A stretch of 64,000 bases of DNA from Xanthomonas theicola. Lineage in GTDB: Bacteria > Pseudomonadota > Gammaproteobacteria > Xanthomonadales > Xanthomonadaceae. Position 1 is the first letter of the stretch. Every line of letters begins with the position of its first letter. Made by a program: the position numbers and the translations under genes. Below, piece after piece: positions 46,701-55,865 of this stretch. Location of the stretch: the NCBI RefSeq assembly GCF_014236795.1, contig NZ_CP049017.1, positions 1,342,001-1,406,000 of the forward strand. Reading direction: 5' to 3'. The notes under the pieces were generated by a model that searched no databases, was not told where the DNA came from, and saw only the letters and a program-made list of their open reading frames with translations.

Positions 46701-47009
46701 ATGAATTCCATCGCTTCGGTGTCCTCGATCGCCCTGTCCGGCATGCGCGCCGCCGCGACCGGGCTGCAGGTGCGCGCGAACAATGTCGCCAACGCCGCCA
46801 CCGAGGGGTTCCAGCGCCAGGTGCCGGCCAACCAGGAAGCCGCCGGCGGCGGCGTGGTCGCCCAGGTGACCGCGGCCGGCGGCGCGGGCCGCGATCTGGT
46901 CGAGGACATGCTCGGCGGGTTGTCCGCGCGCGACGATTTCCAGGCCAGTGCGCGGGTGCTGCGCGCGGCCGACACCACGCTCGGCGGCCTGCTCGACGTG
47001 CTCGCCTGA
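46701..47009 (+). CDS. Small flagellar basal-body rod-like protein
   Basis: A 102-residue protein with the N-terminal signature of flagellar rod/hook proteins (IALSGMRAAATGLQVRANNV, ANAATEGFQRQ) and a C-terminal helix (DFQASARVLRAADTTLGGLL) like that closing FlgB/FlgC/FlgE. The whole middle domain of those proteins is absent. It stands alone, far from any flagellar gene in the window. It may be a minimal rod-like assembly protein or an orphan; the start at ATG 46701 is chosen because homology begins there. Confidence 0.7.
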   Translation: MNSIASVSSIALSGMRAAATGLQVRANNVANAATEGFQRQVPANQEAAGGGVVAQVTAAGGAGRDLVEDMLGGLSARDDFQASARVLRAADTTLGGLLDVLA

Positions 47010-47028
47010 GCCGCCGCGGTCGCGGCTG

Positions 47029-47042
47029 TGCGGTTTTCCGCA
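47029..47042. promoter_or_regulatory. 14-bp palindrome upstream of the Tat-exported hydrolase
   Basis: TGCGGTTTTCCGCA is a perfect TGCGG-N4-CCGCA inverted repeat 79 nt before the start at 47122. It differs at two positions from TGCGAATTTCCGCA in the hydroxyproline operon promoter and at one position from TGCGGTATTCCGCA upstream of the TonB receptor. It is a candidate binding site for a shared regulator. Confidence 0.5.
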
Positions 47043-47121
47043 TTCATCCCCGACACGACGCACAAGACGCCGGCGTTGACGCGGCGCAGGATGGGCCGCT
47101 AGTGCTGAGCGGAGACGATGA

Positions 47122-49497
47122 ATGGATCGGAGAGATTTCCTGCGCCAGGGGCTGGCGGCCGGCGCGTCGGCCGGGGTCGCAGCGTTCGCCGGCAGCGGCA
47201 GCGTCGCCGCCGACGCGAATGCCGCGTCCGCCGCGGCGCCTGCGCCTGCGCGGCCGCAGCTGCGGCCGCTGGCCGCCGATGCGCTCGCCGGCCACACCCT
47301 GCAATGCCGCTTCGTCGAGGCCGGCGCACAATGGCAGGTGTACGAGGACCTGCGCAGCGCCGACGGCGACCTGACCCTGCTCGGCCCCGGCGGCGCGCTG
47401 GTGCTCGGCAAGCGCACCGAACCGGTCTGGGGCGGCGATGCGCCGCCGTATTTCGGCATGCCGCTGGCCGAGGTGGCGATGGCGCAGGCCGACCTGCTCG
47501 CCGAACGCCTGCTGCGCGACGGCGACCCGCGTGTGGACGAAGTGCGCGACGCGGCACCGCCGCCGGCCTCGCGGCTGGATCCCAAGGACTACAACGGGCG
47601 CCTGCCGTGGACCACCTTCGTCGGCACCCGCGAGTGCGCCGATACCATGCCGGTGTACCCGGATGGGCGCACCCGCGGCTACCGCGCGCTGCACGCCTTC
47701 CCCGAGCTGGACAAGAAGGAACTGGTGGAGCGCCGCCACGAAGGCCTGATCGGTGGCTGGATGCCGGCGGTGCGCAAGGTGGTGCCGGCCGGCGAGGGCC
47801 GCTACTACGACGTGCTGCTGTTCGCCGACGTGCTCGCCAGCGACCGCTTCGTCGTGCAGACCTGGCACCGCAGCGCATTGGTCGAGCACGGCCAGGTGAC
47901 CAAGGTGGTGTACGGCTACAGCTATCCCGACTACCCGCCGCGCCGCGGCCCGCGCAGTGCCGAGGACTTCTACCGCGGCCTGCTGGCCTTCGCCGGCTAC
48001 TGGCAGGGGTTGCTCGCCGACACCGTGCAGGCGCAACTGCCCGATGCCGGCTGGAGCGACATGGCGCGCTTCGCCTTCGCCCGCGAACTGGTGGTGCGCC
48101 CCGGCGGCACCTATCCGAAATATGGCGCGGTCGATCGCGACTACTACGGCAACGAGTACGACGGTTTCCAGGACACCTTCACCAGTTCGTTGTACGCGAA
48201 CCTGGAATGGGGCCGCTTCGCCCAGGCCGCGGCGGTGCTGGACGGCTACTTCAGCGACTTCGTGCAGGACGACGGCATGGTCAACATGCGCGGCGCGGAG
48301 ACCGGCCAGTTCGGCCTGACCCTGTCGCTGCTGGCGCGCTACCTGCGCTACACCGGCGATGCGGCGTTGCTGCGCAAGCACGGCGGCAAGATCGCCGCCA
48401 CCGCGCAGCTGCTGCTGGAACTGCACGACGCCAGCCTGACGTTGCCGGCCAACGCGCCCGGGCATGGCCTGATCCATGGCTGGAACGAATCCGACGCCTG
48501 CCTGTTCCCGGACCCGACCGTATGGTGGAAGCCGTACTACGCCAACAGCGCGCTGGCCGTGCGCGGCTGGCAGGACATCGCCGCGGTATGGACCACGATC
48601 GCCGGGCCGGGCGCGCAAGCCACCGCGGCGCAATGGCGGCAGCGTGCGCAGCAACTGACCGCGCAGTTGCACAAGACCCTGCGCGGCAATATCCGCCGCG
48701 ACCTGACCCCGGCCTACATCGGCCCGCTGCCCGGGGTGACGCTGACCTTCCGCCAGTCGCTGCAGCAGGAGACTCCCAGCGAGCAGGGCTGGCCGCACCG
48801 CGCCTACGCCGAACTGCTGCAGGCCGACGTGCTGCCCGAGGATCTGGCGCACCTGGTCATCGACTGCGTGCGCGGCCACGGCGGCACCAGCCTCGGCGTG
48901 GTCGGCAACATCGCCGCGCCGACCCCGGACGGGCGCGACCTGCTCGGCTTCATCTCCTACGGTTACGCGCAGCTGCTGCTGCGCCTGGATCGGATCGAGG
49001 AATACCTGCTGTTCCTGTACGCGCACCGCTACCATGTGCATACCCGCGGCAGCTGGACCGCGGGCGAGGTCAGCGGCATCAGCGGCGGCATGCCGCTGTT
49101 CTGCATCCCGGCGCAGATGACCATCCCGCTGCTGCTGCGCTGGATGCTGGTGTTCGAGGACAGCGCCGGCGAGGAACTGTTTCTGGCGCGGGCGCTGCCG
49201 CGCGACTGGCTGGGCAGCGGCGAGCCGATCGCGATCGAGGCCGCGCCGACCCGCTGGGGCGCGGTGTCGCTGGCGCTGCGCGCCGATCCGGCGCGGCAGC
49301 GCATCGACGGCACGCTGACCCTGCCGGCACGGGCGCCGGCGTGCACCTGGCTGAGCCTGCGCGTTCCCGCCGGCACGCGCCTGCGCGAGGTGCGGTTGGA
49401 CGGGCGCGCGGTGGCCCTGTCCGGGCCGCACGACGAGCGCGTGCAGGTGCCCGCCGGCGCTGCACGGCAAATGACGCTCTCGGCCGCCTACGGCTGA
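47122..49497 (+). CDS. Tat-exported six-hairpin glycoside hydrolase-like protein
   Basis: A 791-residue protein with a twin-arginine signal (MDRRDFLRQGLAAGASAG). The body looks like an (alpha/alpha)6 barrel: EYDGFQDTFTSSLYANLEWG, FSDFVQDDGMVNMRGAETGQ, YLRYTGDAALLRKHGGKIAA, GLIHGWNESDACLFPDPTVW and GSWTAGEVSGISGG. A C-terminal beta-sandwich-like part follows. The acidic residues in HGWNESDAC and TAGEVSG are plausible catalytic residues. The exact GH family cannot be named from sequence. An ATG at 47118 is out of frame; 47122 follows GGAG. It opens the polysaccharide-utilisation-like locus. Confidence 0.72.
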   Translation: MDRRDFLRQGLAAGASAGVAAFAGSGSVAADANAASAAAPAPARPQLRPLAADALAGHTLQCRFVEAGAQWQVYEDLRSADGDLTLLGPGGALVLGKRTEPVWGGDAPPYFGMPLAEVAMAQADLLAERLLRDGDPRVDEVRDAAPPPASRLDPKDYNGRLPWTTFVGTRECADTMPVYPDGRTRGYRALHAFPELDKKELVERRHEGLIGGWMPAVRKVVPAGEGRYYDVLLFADVLASDRFVVQTWHRSALVEHGQVTKVVYGYSYPDYPPRRGPRSAEDFYRGLLAFAGYWQGLLADTVQAQLPDAGWSDMARFAFARELVVRPGGTYPKYGAVDRDYYGNEYDGFQDTFTSSLYANLEWGRFAQAAAVLDGYFSDFVQDDGMVNMRGAETGQFGLTLSLLARYLRYTGDAALLRKHGGKIAATAQLLLELHDASLTLPANAPGHGLIHGWNESDACLFPDPTVWWKPYYANSALAVRGWQDIAAVWTTIAGPGAQATAAQWRQRAQQLTAQLHKTLRGNIRRDLTPAYIGPLPGVTLTFRQSLQQETPSEQGWPHRAYAELLQADVLPEDLAHLVIDCVRGHGGTSLGVVGNIAAPTPDGRDLLGFISYGYAQLLLRLDRIEEYLLFLYAHRYHVHTRGSWTAGEVSGISGGMPLFCIPAQMTIPLLLRWMLVFEDSAGEELFLARALPRDWLGSGEPIAIEAAPTRWGAVSLALRADPARQRIDGTLTLPARAPACTWLSLRVPAGTRLREVRLDGRAVALSGPHDERVQVPAGAARQMTLSAAYG

Positions 49498-49538
49498 GTG
49501 GCGAAAAAGTCGGAAACGTCCCGGCGCGCGTCGCGCAA

Positions 49539-49552
49539 TGCGGTATTCCGCA
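49539..49552. promoter_or_regulatory. 14-bp palindrome upstream of the intact TonB receptor
   Basis: TGCGGTATTCCGCA (TGCGG-N4-CCGCA) lies 262 nt before the receptor start, in a 317-bp gap (49498-49814) that otherwise holds only a second small inverted repeat (ACGGT-N6-ACCGT, 49577-49592). It matches the site at 47029 at 13 of 14 positions. Confidence 0.5.
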
Positions 49553-49814
49553 TGTTTTGCCGATAAATACGACAAGACGGTGCGGTTACCGTACGCGCAC
49601 ATTGTGGCCGTGCAATGAATTCTGCCGGGGGGAGATTCCCGCACCATGTAGCGCAGGACGCAGCGCGTAGCCCATTCGCGTCGCGGTGCGTGCGGCGGTG
49701 GGACCTCCCACCCGCCGCCGCGCTGCGGAACACGTTCTTTCCGTACTCGCCAACGATCGCTGGCGATGGGCGTGCCGGCCTTGCCGATCGCCGTGCCTGG
49801 CCCAGGAGAATCCG

Positions 49815-52667
49815 ATGTCGTCTTTGTCTGAACACGTTGCGCCGCTCTTCCCATCGCCATGGCGCCGTGTGCAGCGGCCGGGCCCGTTGACGGCGGCGAT
49901 CTGCGCCGCATTGACCGTCGCGGTGTCGGCACCGGCCGCGCTGGCGCAGGACGCTACCGCCACCGCCACCGCCACCGCCACGGACGCGGCGGCCACCACG
50001 CTGGAACCGGTCACCGTGACTGGCAGCCGTCTCCGCCGCGTCGATGCGGAGACCGCCAGCCCGGTGATCACCATCGACCGGCAGCGGATCGAGGACAGCG
50101 GCCAGAACACGCTCGGCCAACTGCTGCAGCAGCTGCCGGCGATGGCCGGCAACATGCCCAACATCGCGCTCAACTCCGGCTTCAGCCATGGCCGCGCGCT
50201 GGTCTCGCTGCGCAATCTTGGCGCCGAGCGCACCCTGGTGCTGGTCAACGGCCACCGCATGGCGGGGCCGGCCAGCAGCGTCTCCGCCGCGCCCGGCGTG
50301 GACGTCAACGCGATCCCGGCGGCGATGGTGGAGCGGATCGAGGTGCTGACCGACGGCGCCTCCTCGGTGTACGGCTCCGACGCCATCGCCGGGGTGGTCA
50401 ACATCATCCTCAAGGACAAGTACGACGGCTTCGCCGCCACCGCGGACTACGGCCAGAGCACGCACGGCGACGGCAACCGCCGTTCGCCGGGCGTGGAGTG
50501 GGGCAAGACCTGGGAGCGTGGCGGGCTGATCCTGGGCCTGAGCCGCAGCTCGATGAACGCGCTGTACGCTGCCGACCGCAGCGACGCCAAGACCGCGGTG
50601 AACTACCTCAACGGGCAAGTGGTGGAGCGCCGCGGCAACGGCACCCGCGCCTTCCTCCGCGACGGCCGCGTGCTGACCCCGAACAGCGGCCTGGCCCCGG
50701 GCGCGGTCGACGCCGGCGACTTCCACCCCTACGATCAGGCGGTCGAGGGCTACAACGCCTACACCGGGCAATACCTGATCACCCCGGTGCAGCGGACCAA
50801 CTTCTCCGCCCACGCCAGCTTCGATTTCACCCCGGACGTGCAGGGCTACCTGGACATGTTCTGGACCCGCAGCGAGACCACCTCGCAGCTCACCGCCTAT
50901 GGCCTGGAACTGCCCAACGTCGCACAGAACTACTACAATCCGTTCGGCAGCCAGCTCTCGCGCTACCTGCTGCGCTCGGTGCCGGCCAACACCCGCGTCT
51001 ACTCCTCGACCATGTACCAGACCAACATCGTGGCCGGGCTGCGCGGCAAGTTCGCCCACAGCAGCTGGCAGTGGGACGCGGCGGCCGGCTATGCGCGCTA
51101 CAAGGACACCCTGGTGCGCAACGGCTTCTCCATCACCTCGGCGCTGAACAACGCGGTCGGCGCCTCGTTCCTGGACAGCGACGGCGTGGTCAAGTGCGGC
51201 ACGCCCGGCAACGCGATCGCCGGCTGTACCCCGATCAACGTGTTCAATCCCGACGACCCGGCCACCATCGCCGCGATCAAGGCCACCCAGAGCGCGGTCG
51301 ACCTGATCGACGAGAGCACCATGAAGTTCGCCGAGGCCAGCATCGACGGCGACCTGTTCGCGATGCCGGCGGGGAGGGTGCAGGCCGCGTTCGGGCTGTC
51401 GTTGCGCAAGAACGATTTCGCGCAGGGCACCAGCAATCCGGTCGCCGCCGCCGATGCCGGCGGCAACTGCGACTACAACGACGGTTGCATCCTGAACCAG
51501 GGCCACGACGAGACGATCAAGGAAGCCTACGCCGAAGTGCTGATCCCGCTGCTCGCGGATCTGCCCGGCGTGCAGGCGCTGAACCTCAACCTGGGCACGC
51601 GCTATTCCAAGTACGACTACTGGGGCGACACCACCAACAGCAAGGTCGCGCTGGAATGGCGCCCGATCGGCAACCTGCTGGTCCGCGCCGCCGGCTCGCA
51701 GGTGTTCCGCGCCCCGGCGCTCGGCGACCTGTACGGCTCGCCGTACAATTCTGTGGTCGACAGCACTGGCAACTACACCGACCCGTGCAATGGCTACACC
51801 GGCGGCGGCAACGCCACGGCCTGCATCAACGTGCCCACCGATGGCAGCTTCGTCAACACTGCCGCGTTCACCGTGCTGACCACCGGCTCGGCCAATGCCG
51901 GCTTCGCGATCAAGCCCGAGCAGGGCCGCTCCTACAACGTCGGCGCGGTCTACGATCCGGGCTGGGCGGACGGGCTGTCGCTGAACCTGGACAGCTGGCG
52001 GGTCACCCTGGACGACATGATCAGCGGCGTCGGCCTGGACCAGGTGCTGCAGCACTGTTACGACGGCCAGAGCGCCTACTGTCCGCTGATCAAGCGCAAT
52101 GCGACTGGGCAATTGGTCAGCGTGACCGTGCCGTTCGCGATCAACAGCGGCAAGGTCGACATCCGCGGTTACGACATCGGCATCAAGTACGCGCTGCGCG
52201 ACACCCGCTGGGGGGACTTCCAGGCCGGCGTCGACGCCACCTTCCTGTCCAGCTACACGTTCAGCGGCAACGGCCACAACTACGTCGGCGAGATGTCCAG
52301 CTACGGCAACATGCCGCGCTGGCGCGCCAGCTTCAACCTGGGCTGGGACAACGGGCCGTGGCACGCCAGCTGGAACACGCGCCTGCTCGGCCCGACCACG
52401 GTCGGTAGCGCCTACGAGGACGTCTGCGCGAACACCGCCGCCGCCGGCAGCTGCGTCTACTTCCGGGTCGGCACGGTGACCTACCACCACGCCGCGCTGA
52501 GCCGGAAGTTCGAACGCCTGCACACCACGCTGTCGGCCGGCGTGGACAACCTCGGCAACCGCAAGCCGCCGCAGTACTACGGCTATGCAAGCGCGGCCAA
52601 TACCGACGCGTTCACCTACGACACGCTGGGGCGCTACTTCTGGTCCCGGATCAGGATCGAGTTTTGA
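49815..52667 (+). CDS. TonB-dependent outer-membrane receptor
   Basis: A 950-residue receptor. A signal region (AAICAALTVAVSAPAALAQ) is followed by a Thr-Ala repeat linker and TLEPVTVTGSRLRR. The plug domain shows TERTLVLVNGHRMAG-type motifs (here AERTLVLVNGHRMAG), NAIPAAMVERIEVLTDGASS and VYGSDAIAGVVNIILK. A 22-strand barrel ends YFWSRIRIEF with the terminal Phe required for outer-membrane insertion. The frame is intact. It probably imports oligosaccharides or glycopeptides released by the neighbouring hydrolases; substrate is inferred. Confidence 0.9.
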   Translation: MSSLSEHVAPLFPSPWRRVQRPGPLTAAICAALTVAVSAPAALAQDATATATATATDAAATTLEPVTVTGSRLRRVDAETASPVITIDRQRIEDSGQNTLGQLLQQLPAMAGNMPNIALNSGFSHGRALVSLRNLGAERTLVLVNGHRMAGPASSVSAAPGVDVNAIPAAMVERIEVLTDGASSVYGSDAIAGVVNIILKDKYDGFAATADYGQSTHGDGNRRSPGVEWGKTWERGGLILGLSRSSMNALYAADRSDAKTAVNYLNGQVVERRGNGTRAFLRDGRVLTPNSGLAPGAVDAGDFHPYDQAVEGYNAYTGQYLITPVQRTNFSAHASFDFTPDVQGYLDMFWTRSETTSQLTAYGLELPNVAQNYYNPFGSQLSRYLLRSVPANTRVYSSTMYQTNIVAGLRGKFAHSSWQWDAAAGYARYKDTLVRNGFSITSALNNAVGASFLDSDGVVKCGTPGNAIAGCTPINVFNPDDPATIAAIKATQSAVDLIDESTMKFAEASIDGDLFAMPAGRVQAAFGLSLRKNDFAQGTSNPVAAADAGGNCDYNDGCILNQGHDETIKEAYAEVLIPLLADLPGVQALNLNLGTRYSKYDYWGDTTNSKVALEWRPIGNLLVRAAGSQVFRAPALGDLYGSPYNSVVDSTGNYTDPCNGYTGGGNATACINVPTDGSFVNTAAFTVLTTGSANAGFAIKPEQGRSYNVGAVYDPGWADGLSLNLDSWRVTLDDMISGVGLDQVLQHCYDGQSAYCPLIKRNATGQLVSVTVPFAINSGKVDIRGYDIGIKYALRDTRWGDFQAGVDATFLSSYTFSGNGHNYVGEMSSYGNMPRWRASFNLGWDNGPWHASWNTRLLGPTTVGSAYEDVCANTAAAGSCVYFRVGTVTYHHAALSRKFERLHTTLSAGVDNLGNRKPPQYYGYASAANTDAFTYDTLGRYFWSRIRIEF

Positions 52668-54688
52668 GTTTCCCGACAGGCGGCGGCCTAGGCGCAGCAG
52701 GGTGGGGGCCGCGCGCCGCCACCACCCTGGTCGCGGTGCTGCTGGCCGCGGCGTGCAGTGCGGTGGCGGCCGCCGCCGCGGACGGTGAGGCGCTGCAGGC
52801 CAGCAACGCCGCGCTCGGCGACCCGCACTTCAAGGGCGCAGCGACGCCCGTCCCGGACAGCGGCGTGGCCTTCACCGGACGAGGGCTACCTCGGACGGGT
52901 GTTCGCCGCCGACCTGGCGGCCGGCGTCGGCGCCGCGCCGGGCGAGGATTTCTGGATCGACCGCATGCTCGCGCGCAGCGGCACCGACGGCGGCTTCGAC
53001 GACAGCAACGACTGGTTGTTCAGCCGCGGCCGCGCCGCCTGTACACCCACCAGCCGCAGCAGCCGGGTTTCGTCGGCGATGTCGCCTACGTGCACAAGAC
53101 CGGCCACGATGCGCTGTTCCGGCTGCAGGCCGAGCTCGACGGCAAGCCGCTGCGCCTGGTCGAAGACAGCGCGCAGCGGCGGCAGACGCCGAGCTATTTC
53201 AGCAGCGTCTATGCCGATGCCGATGCCGGCGCCGGCGTGCGGCGGTGCCTGGTCAAGTTCATCAGCGAGCAGAACGTGACCGTGGCCGAGGTCACGCTGT
53301 CCAGCAGCGACGGCGTGGCGCGCACGCTGACCCTGCGCGCGACCTCGCCGATGGCCACGCATGCCGACGGCGCCGAGCTCACCGGCGCGTTCGCCACCCA
53401 CAACGCGATCACCGCGGTATTCCCGCGCCCGTCCGGCGACGGTTTCACGGTCCAGGGCGGTTCCATCGCGCGCCGCGTGGCGCTGCCGGCCACGGGGGAG
53501 GCGGCCACGCTGAAGGTGCAGCTGGGGCTGGTCACCCGCGAACTGCCGGCGTCGCTGCAGCAATACCGGCGCATCGCCCCGCAGGTGCCGCGACAGGCGT
53601 ATACCGAGCACGTGGTCGCCTACAACCGCTGGTGGGCCGACATCCTGCCGTACCTGGATACGCCTGAGGACAACATCGACAAGACGTTGTTCTACCGCTG
53701 GTGGTTGCTGCGCTTCAATTTCCTCGACGCCGCGGTGCCCGGCAACCACTACCAGTTCCCGGTGGCGATCGAAGGCGTGCTCGGCTACGACAACGCGATC
53801 GTGCTGACCACCGGCATGTTCATCGACCACCTCAAGTACCTGCGCGGGCGAGGTCGCGGCCGGCGGCAAATACGTCGACAATCCCGGCGCGCCGGAGAAC
53901 CGGTCCAATTCCTAGGCCCAGTACATCACCGCCGCGGCCTGGCGCGCCTACCGGTTGCACGGCGGGCCGGCCGCGCTGGCCGGCAAGCTGGCCGAGTACG
54001 GCAGCCGCGACGTGTCCGACCTGCTGCGTGCCTACGACCGCAACGGCAACGGCCTGATCGAGTACGACTGGGCGGCGATGACCGGCAACGACGCCGATGC
54101 GGTGTCCTTCGACTGGGCCAAGCGCCATGGCCAGGCGCGCATGGACCGCAGCGAGAGCGCCTACGTCTACGCCAACGCGCTGGCCGCGGCGCAGGCGGCG
54201 CAGCTGGCCGGCGATGCGGCCACCGCCGAGCGCATGCAGGCGCTGGCGGCGAAGATCCGCCGCGCCGTGCTCGAGGTGCTGTGGCAGGACCGCAGCGCGC
54301 GCGCCGACGGCATGGGCCTGCACGGCGACCTGCTCAAGCAGCGCCAGGCCGAGGGAGCGCGGCTGCCGGTGACTGGAAGGAAACCAACAACTACTACCCG
54401 TTCAGCGTCGGCCTGATTCCCAGGCATGGTGACGTCGACTATGACCCGAAGTACGTGCGCGCGCTGCGCCTGTTGGCCGACGCGCGGCAGTACCCGATCT
54501 TCCCGTTCTACACCGCCAACCAGGCCGACCAACAGGCGCGCGGCGCCGGCGGCAGCAACAATTTCTCGGTGATCAATGCCACCGTCGCGTCCCGCCTGCT
54601 CGGCAGCGCGCTGCGCGACTATCCCAGCCCGTACCTGGATGCCGGCAGCTACCGCAAGCTGCTGTACTGGAACGCCTGGGCGCACTAC
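52664..54688 (+). pseudogene. Broken glycoside hydrolase (six-hairpin type)
   Basis: Fragments of one protein appear in changing frames: GVAFT then DEGYLGRVFAADLAAGVGA, LYTHQPQQPGFVGDVAYVHK, LFYRWWLLRFNFLDAAVPGN, GGKYVDNPGAPENRSNS, AQYITAAAWRAYRLHGGPAA and DWKETNNYYPFSVGLIPRHG. Frame changes lie near 52877 (+1), 53036 (+2), 53851 and 54370, and a TAG at 53913-53915 replaces what is probably Trp (SNS-W-AQY). The C-terminus is cut at about 54688 (LLYWNAWAHY), where receptor sequence begins. It resembles MGH1-like or GH63-like hydrolases, but the family is uncertain. Confidence 0.75.
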
Positions 54689-55830
54689 GCAATACACGTA
54701 CGCCACCTATGCCGGCATCAACGCCGACGGGACGCCGGTCGATCCGCAGCAGTTCGGCAGCCACGCCGTCACCAGCACGGTCTCCGATCCGCGGGCGGTG
54801 TCCTCGCGCAACATCAGGACGTCGCAGCAGGAGAACCTGGGGCTGTACTTCCAGGACAACGGATCGATTCCGAACTGTTCGGAAACGGTCGAACTGAATT
54901 ATTCGAACGTCAAGCGCGATTTCGGCCTGGCGCGACTTGAACACGCCCGGCTACAGCAGCGTCGGCTACCGGTACCTGCAGTCCTTGGGATACGAGAATC
55001 CGTATCTGGACAACGTCGTGCTGGTCAATCCCGGTCGGGACATCGTGCTGACCAACGATCTCAATCACGACGGCACCCTGGAAACCGTCGTCGTCCCCGC
55101 CGGCGCGGCGGCCAGCCCAAGCCCAAGCGCAGGGCCTACACCGTCGGCGTCGAGATGGTCCATCCGGAAACCCAGGAGCAGCCGTTCTTCCTGCAGGCGA
55201 GCTACACCTGGAAGCACGTCTTGGGCAACTACGAAGGCTATTACGCCGAAGGCGACCCGGCCAGCAATCTGCCGGGATCGCAGGTCTTCCAGTGCGCTGC
55301 GCTGACCCAGAGGGCGGCCGGCAACCTGCTGCAGGATATCCGCCATTCGTTCCTGCTCAACGCCTCGCATACGTTCGGCAGTAGCGGATTCAGCGCCAGG
55401 CTGGGGGCGAACTGGCAGGGCGGGGCGAACAAATCCTGCTACTCGCAGGACCCGGTGCCGGCCGATGCCGCCAGCAGCGCCGGCGAGCATGCCTACTATT
55501 GCGGCGGCGTGGCGGTGACGCGCGGCAGCCTGGGGCGTCTGCCCAACTGGTGGCTGCTGAACGCGAACGCGGCCTGGGCATACAGTTGGGGACCGAGCCC
55601 CTGCGCGTGGAATTCGGTGTGTCCAATCTCCTCAATCGTGACAGGTTCGTCTGGGTTGATCCGCACTATGGTCACTATGATGGGCCGTCCCAGGTTCGCG
55701 AGTTGTGCTACGGGGGCAGAGTGCGCTCGGCGCCGCGTTCGACCAACTTCGTCGTCCGCTACAACGGGAACTGGTCCGCGGCCGGCGATAGCGCGCTGCG
55801 GGTAGGAGGGCACGCGCCAATTGCATCGTT
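54689..55830 (+). pseudogene. Oar-like TonB-dependent receptor, C-terminal fragment with frameshifts
   Basis: Barrel segments of an Oar-type receptor occur in three frames: QYTYATYAGINADGTPVDPQ and SSRNIRTSQQENLGLYFQDN, then NTPGYSSVGYRYLQSLGYEN and YLDNVVLVNPGRDIVLTNDL, then RAYTVGVEMVHPETQEQPFF and LQASYTWKHVLGNYEGYYAE, then PLRVEFGVSNLLNRDRFVWV. Plug and N-terminus are missing, because the sequence is joined to the hydrolase relic at about 54688. No normal C-terminus is found before the next gene at 55866. Confidence 0.75.
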
Positions 55831-55865
55831 CAATCGTCCGGATTCGAAAAGAGGGAGAAACCAAT

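Noticed and set aside
49488..52523. A minus-strand open frame of about 1000 codons opposite the TonB receptor
   Set aside because: It is the antisense shadow of a GC-rich gene. Its product is Arg/Ala/Val-rich low-complexity sequence without any domain, while the plus strand encodes a complete receptor.
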